Assembly: GCA_000752215.1 (NCBI GenBank)
Contig: CCFG01000011.1
Span: 255,109 to 319,108, forward strand
DNA length: 64,000 bases
Direction: 5' to 3'
DNA from: a bacterium MS4
GTDB taxonomy: Bacteria > Bacillota > Clostridia > Oscillospirales > Acutalibacteraceae
The notes under the pieces were generated by a model. That model made no database searches. It was not told where the DNA came from and was given only the letters and a program-made list of their open reading frames with translations. A program made the position numbers and the translations under genes. Of the stretch, positions 63,540-64,000 are shown piece after piece. The number at the start of each line of letters is the position of its first letter. Positions within the stretch are counted from its first letter, which is position 1.

Positions 63540-64000
63540 TCAGCGCCTCACTTTAATCGAATTCGCGTGAGCGGTCAGGCCCTCGGCCTCTGCGAGCTGA
63601 ATAATATCCTTCTGCGCCGATTTCAACGCATCTTCCGTATAATAGATAAAGCTGGATTTCTTGATAAAGCTGTCCACCGAAAGCGGGGAGAAAAAGCGCG
63701 CGGTCCCACTGGTGGGCAAAACGTGGTTCGGTCCCGCGAAATAGTCGCCAAGCGGCTCCGGCGAATAGTTGCCGAGAAAAACGGAACCGGCGTTGTCGAT
63801 TTTCCCGATATACTCCATCGGGTTTGCGGCGCAAACCTCAAGGTGCTCCGGCGCCAGCTCGTTGGCAAAGGAAACGGCTTCCTCCATGCTTTCGCATACC
63901 ACCACTGCGCCAAAACGGTCCAGCGATTGGGAAATGATTTCCCTGCGTGACAGCTGGGGAAGCTGCCGGTCAATCTGGGCAACCGTCTGCTCCGCAATTT
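63540..64000 (-). CDS. hisD: Histidinol dehydrogenase, C-terminal part (5' end outside window)
   Basis: About 153 C-terminal residues; the frame stays open to the window edge, so the start lies beyond 64000. The family motifs LAPEHLEV and GPNHVLPTSGTARF, with the His residues that bind zinc and act in catalysis, and SVDSFIKKSSF are present. It performs the last two oxidations to histidine. It heads the visible his operon; hisG/hisZ may lie upstream of the window. Confidence 0.95.
   Translation of the reverse strand, partial: IAEQTVAQIDRQLPQLSRREIISQSLDRFGAVVVCESMEEAVSFANELAPEHLEVCAANPMEYIGKIDNAGSVFLGNYSPEPLGDYFAGPNHVLPTSGTARFFSPLSVDSFIKKSSFIYYTEDALKSAQKDIIQLAEAEGLTAHANSIKVRR

Overview
The window reads as chromosomal core DNA of an endospore-forming member of the Clostridia, most likely an Oscillospirales/Ruminococcaceae-type bacterium. 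The evidence is: sporulation genes (SpoIVFA/SpoIVFB-like pair, spoIIM with a sigma-E-type promoter, cwlD); the clostridial SCIFF peptide with its radical-SAM maturase; a tyrosyl T-box and a lysine riboswitch; consensus sigma-A promoters and GGAGG ribosome binding sites; and Firmicutes synteny (tig-clpP-clpX-lon-engB; rplS-ylqF-rnhB; dxs-tlyA-nadK-argR-recN; queA-tgt-yajC). At least ten genes are best read as starting with TTG. I see no insertion sequence, prophage, CRISPR array or rRNA; the content is almost entirely housekeeping.

Layout. 1-26074 is nearly all on the + strand: SpoIVFA/B-like proteins; a radical-SAM/DUF2344 pair of unknown role; ribosomal protein L19; three tandem type I signal peptidases; ribosome-assembly GTPase, RNase HII and YraN; threonine synthase; a metallophosphoesterase; trigger factor and the ClpP/ClpX/Lon proteases; EngB; a TrpR-like regulator, a methyltransferase and Hsp33; five tRNAs (Val, Asp, Phe, Gly, Cys) between a strong promoter and a strong terminator; the spore-cortex amidase CwlD; RadA; an export adaptor with an ABC permease but no ATPase; a GME-fold-like protein; and a tyrosine recombinase. 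26090-33578 is on the - strand and reads, in transcription order, queA-tgt-yajC-(TIGR04086 protein)-scfA-scfB, then proC, spoIIM and xerD. 33600-37227 (+) is a lysine-riboswitch-controlled asd-dapA-dapB-ACT operon. 37307-51907 (-) carries two M16 peptidase-family proteins, lgt, folD, dxs, tlyA, nadK, argR, recN, T-box-tyrS and a large YfhO-type membrane protein. 52113-53024 (+) is a drug/metabolite transporter. 53089-59272 (-) is pyrE-radC-uvrB-uvrA. 59423-60382 (+) is an RluA-type pseudouridine synthase. 60472-64000 (-) is the his operon hisD(partial)-hisC-hisB-hisA-hisI-hisE.

The themes are proteostasis and secretion, sporulation and cortex maturation, translation quality, DNA repair and amino-acid synthesis. 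The points most worth a second look are small or regulatory. They include the SCIFF peptide with an intercistronic attenuator, a 59-codon Cys-rich gene overlapping radA on the opposite strand, a 14-bp palindrome over the promoter of the first recombinase, a four-copy GTTTACATAA array upstream of proC, a SpoIVFA-like protein without its LytM domain, an aspartokinase regulatory domain encoded alone under the lysine riboswitch, and missing members in otherwise canonical operons (hisH/hisF; xseA-xseB-ispA).
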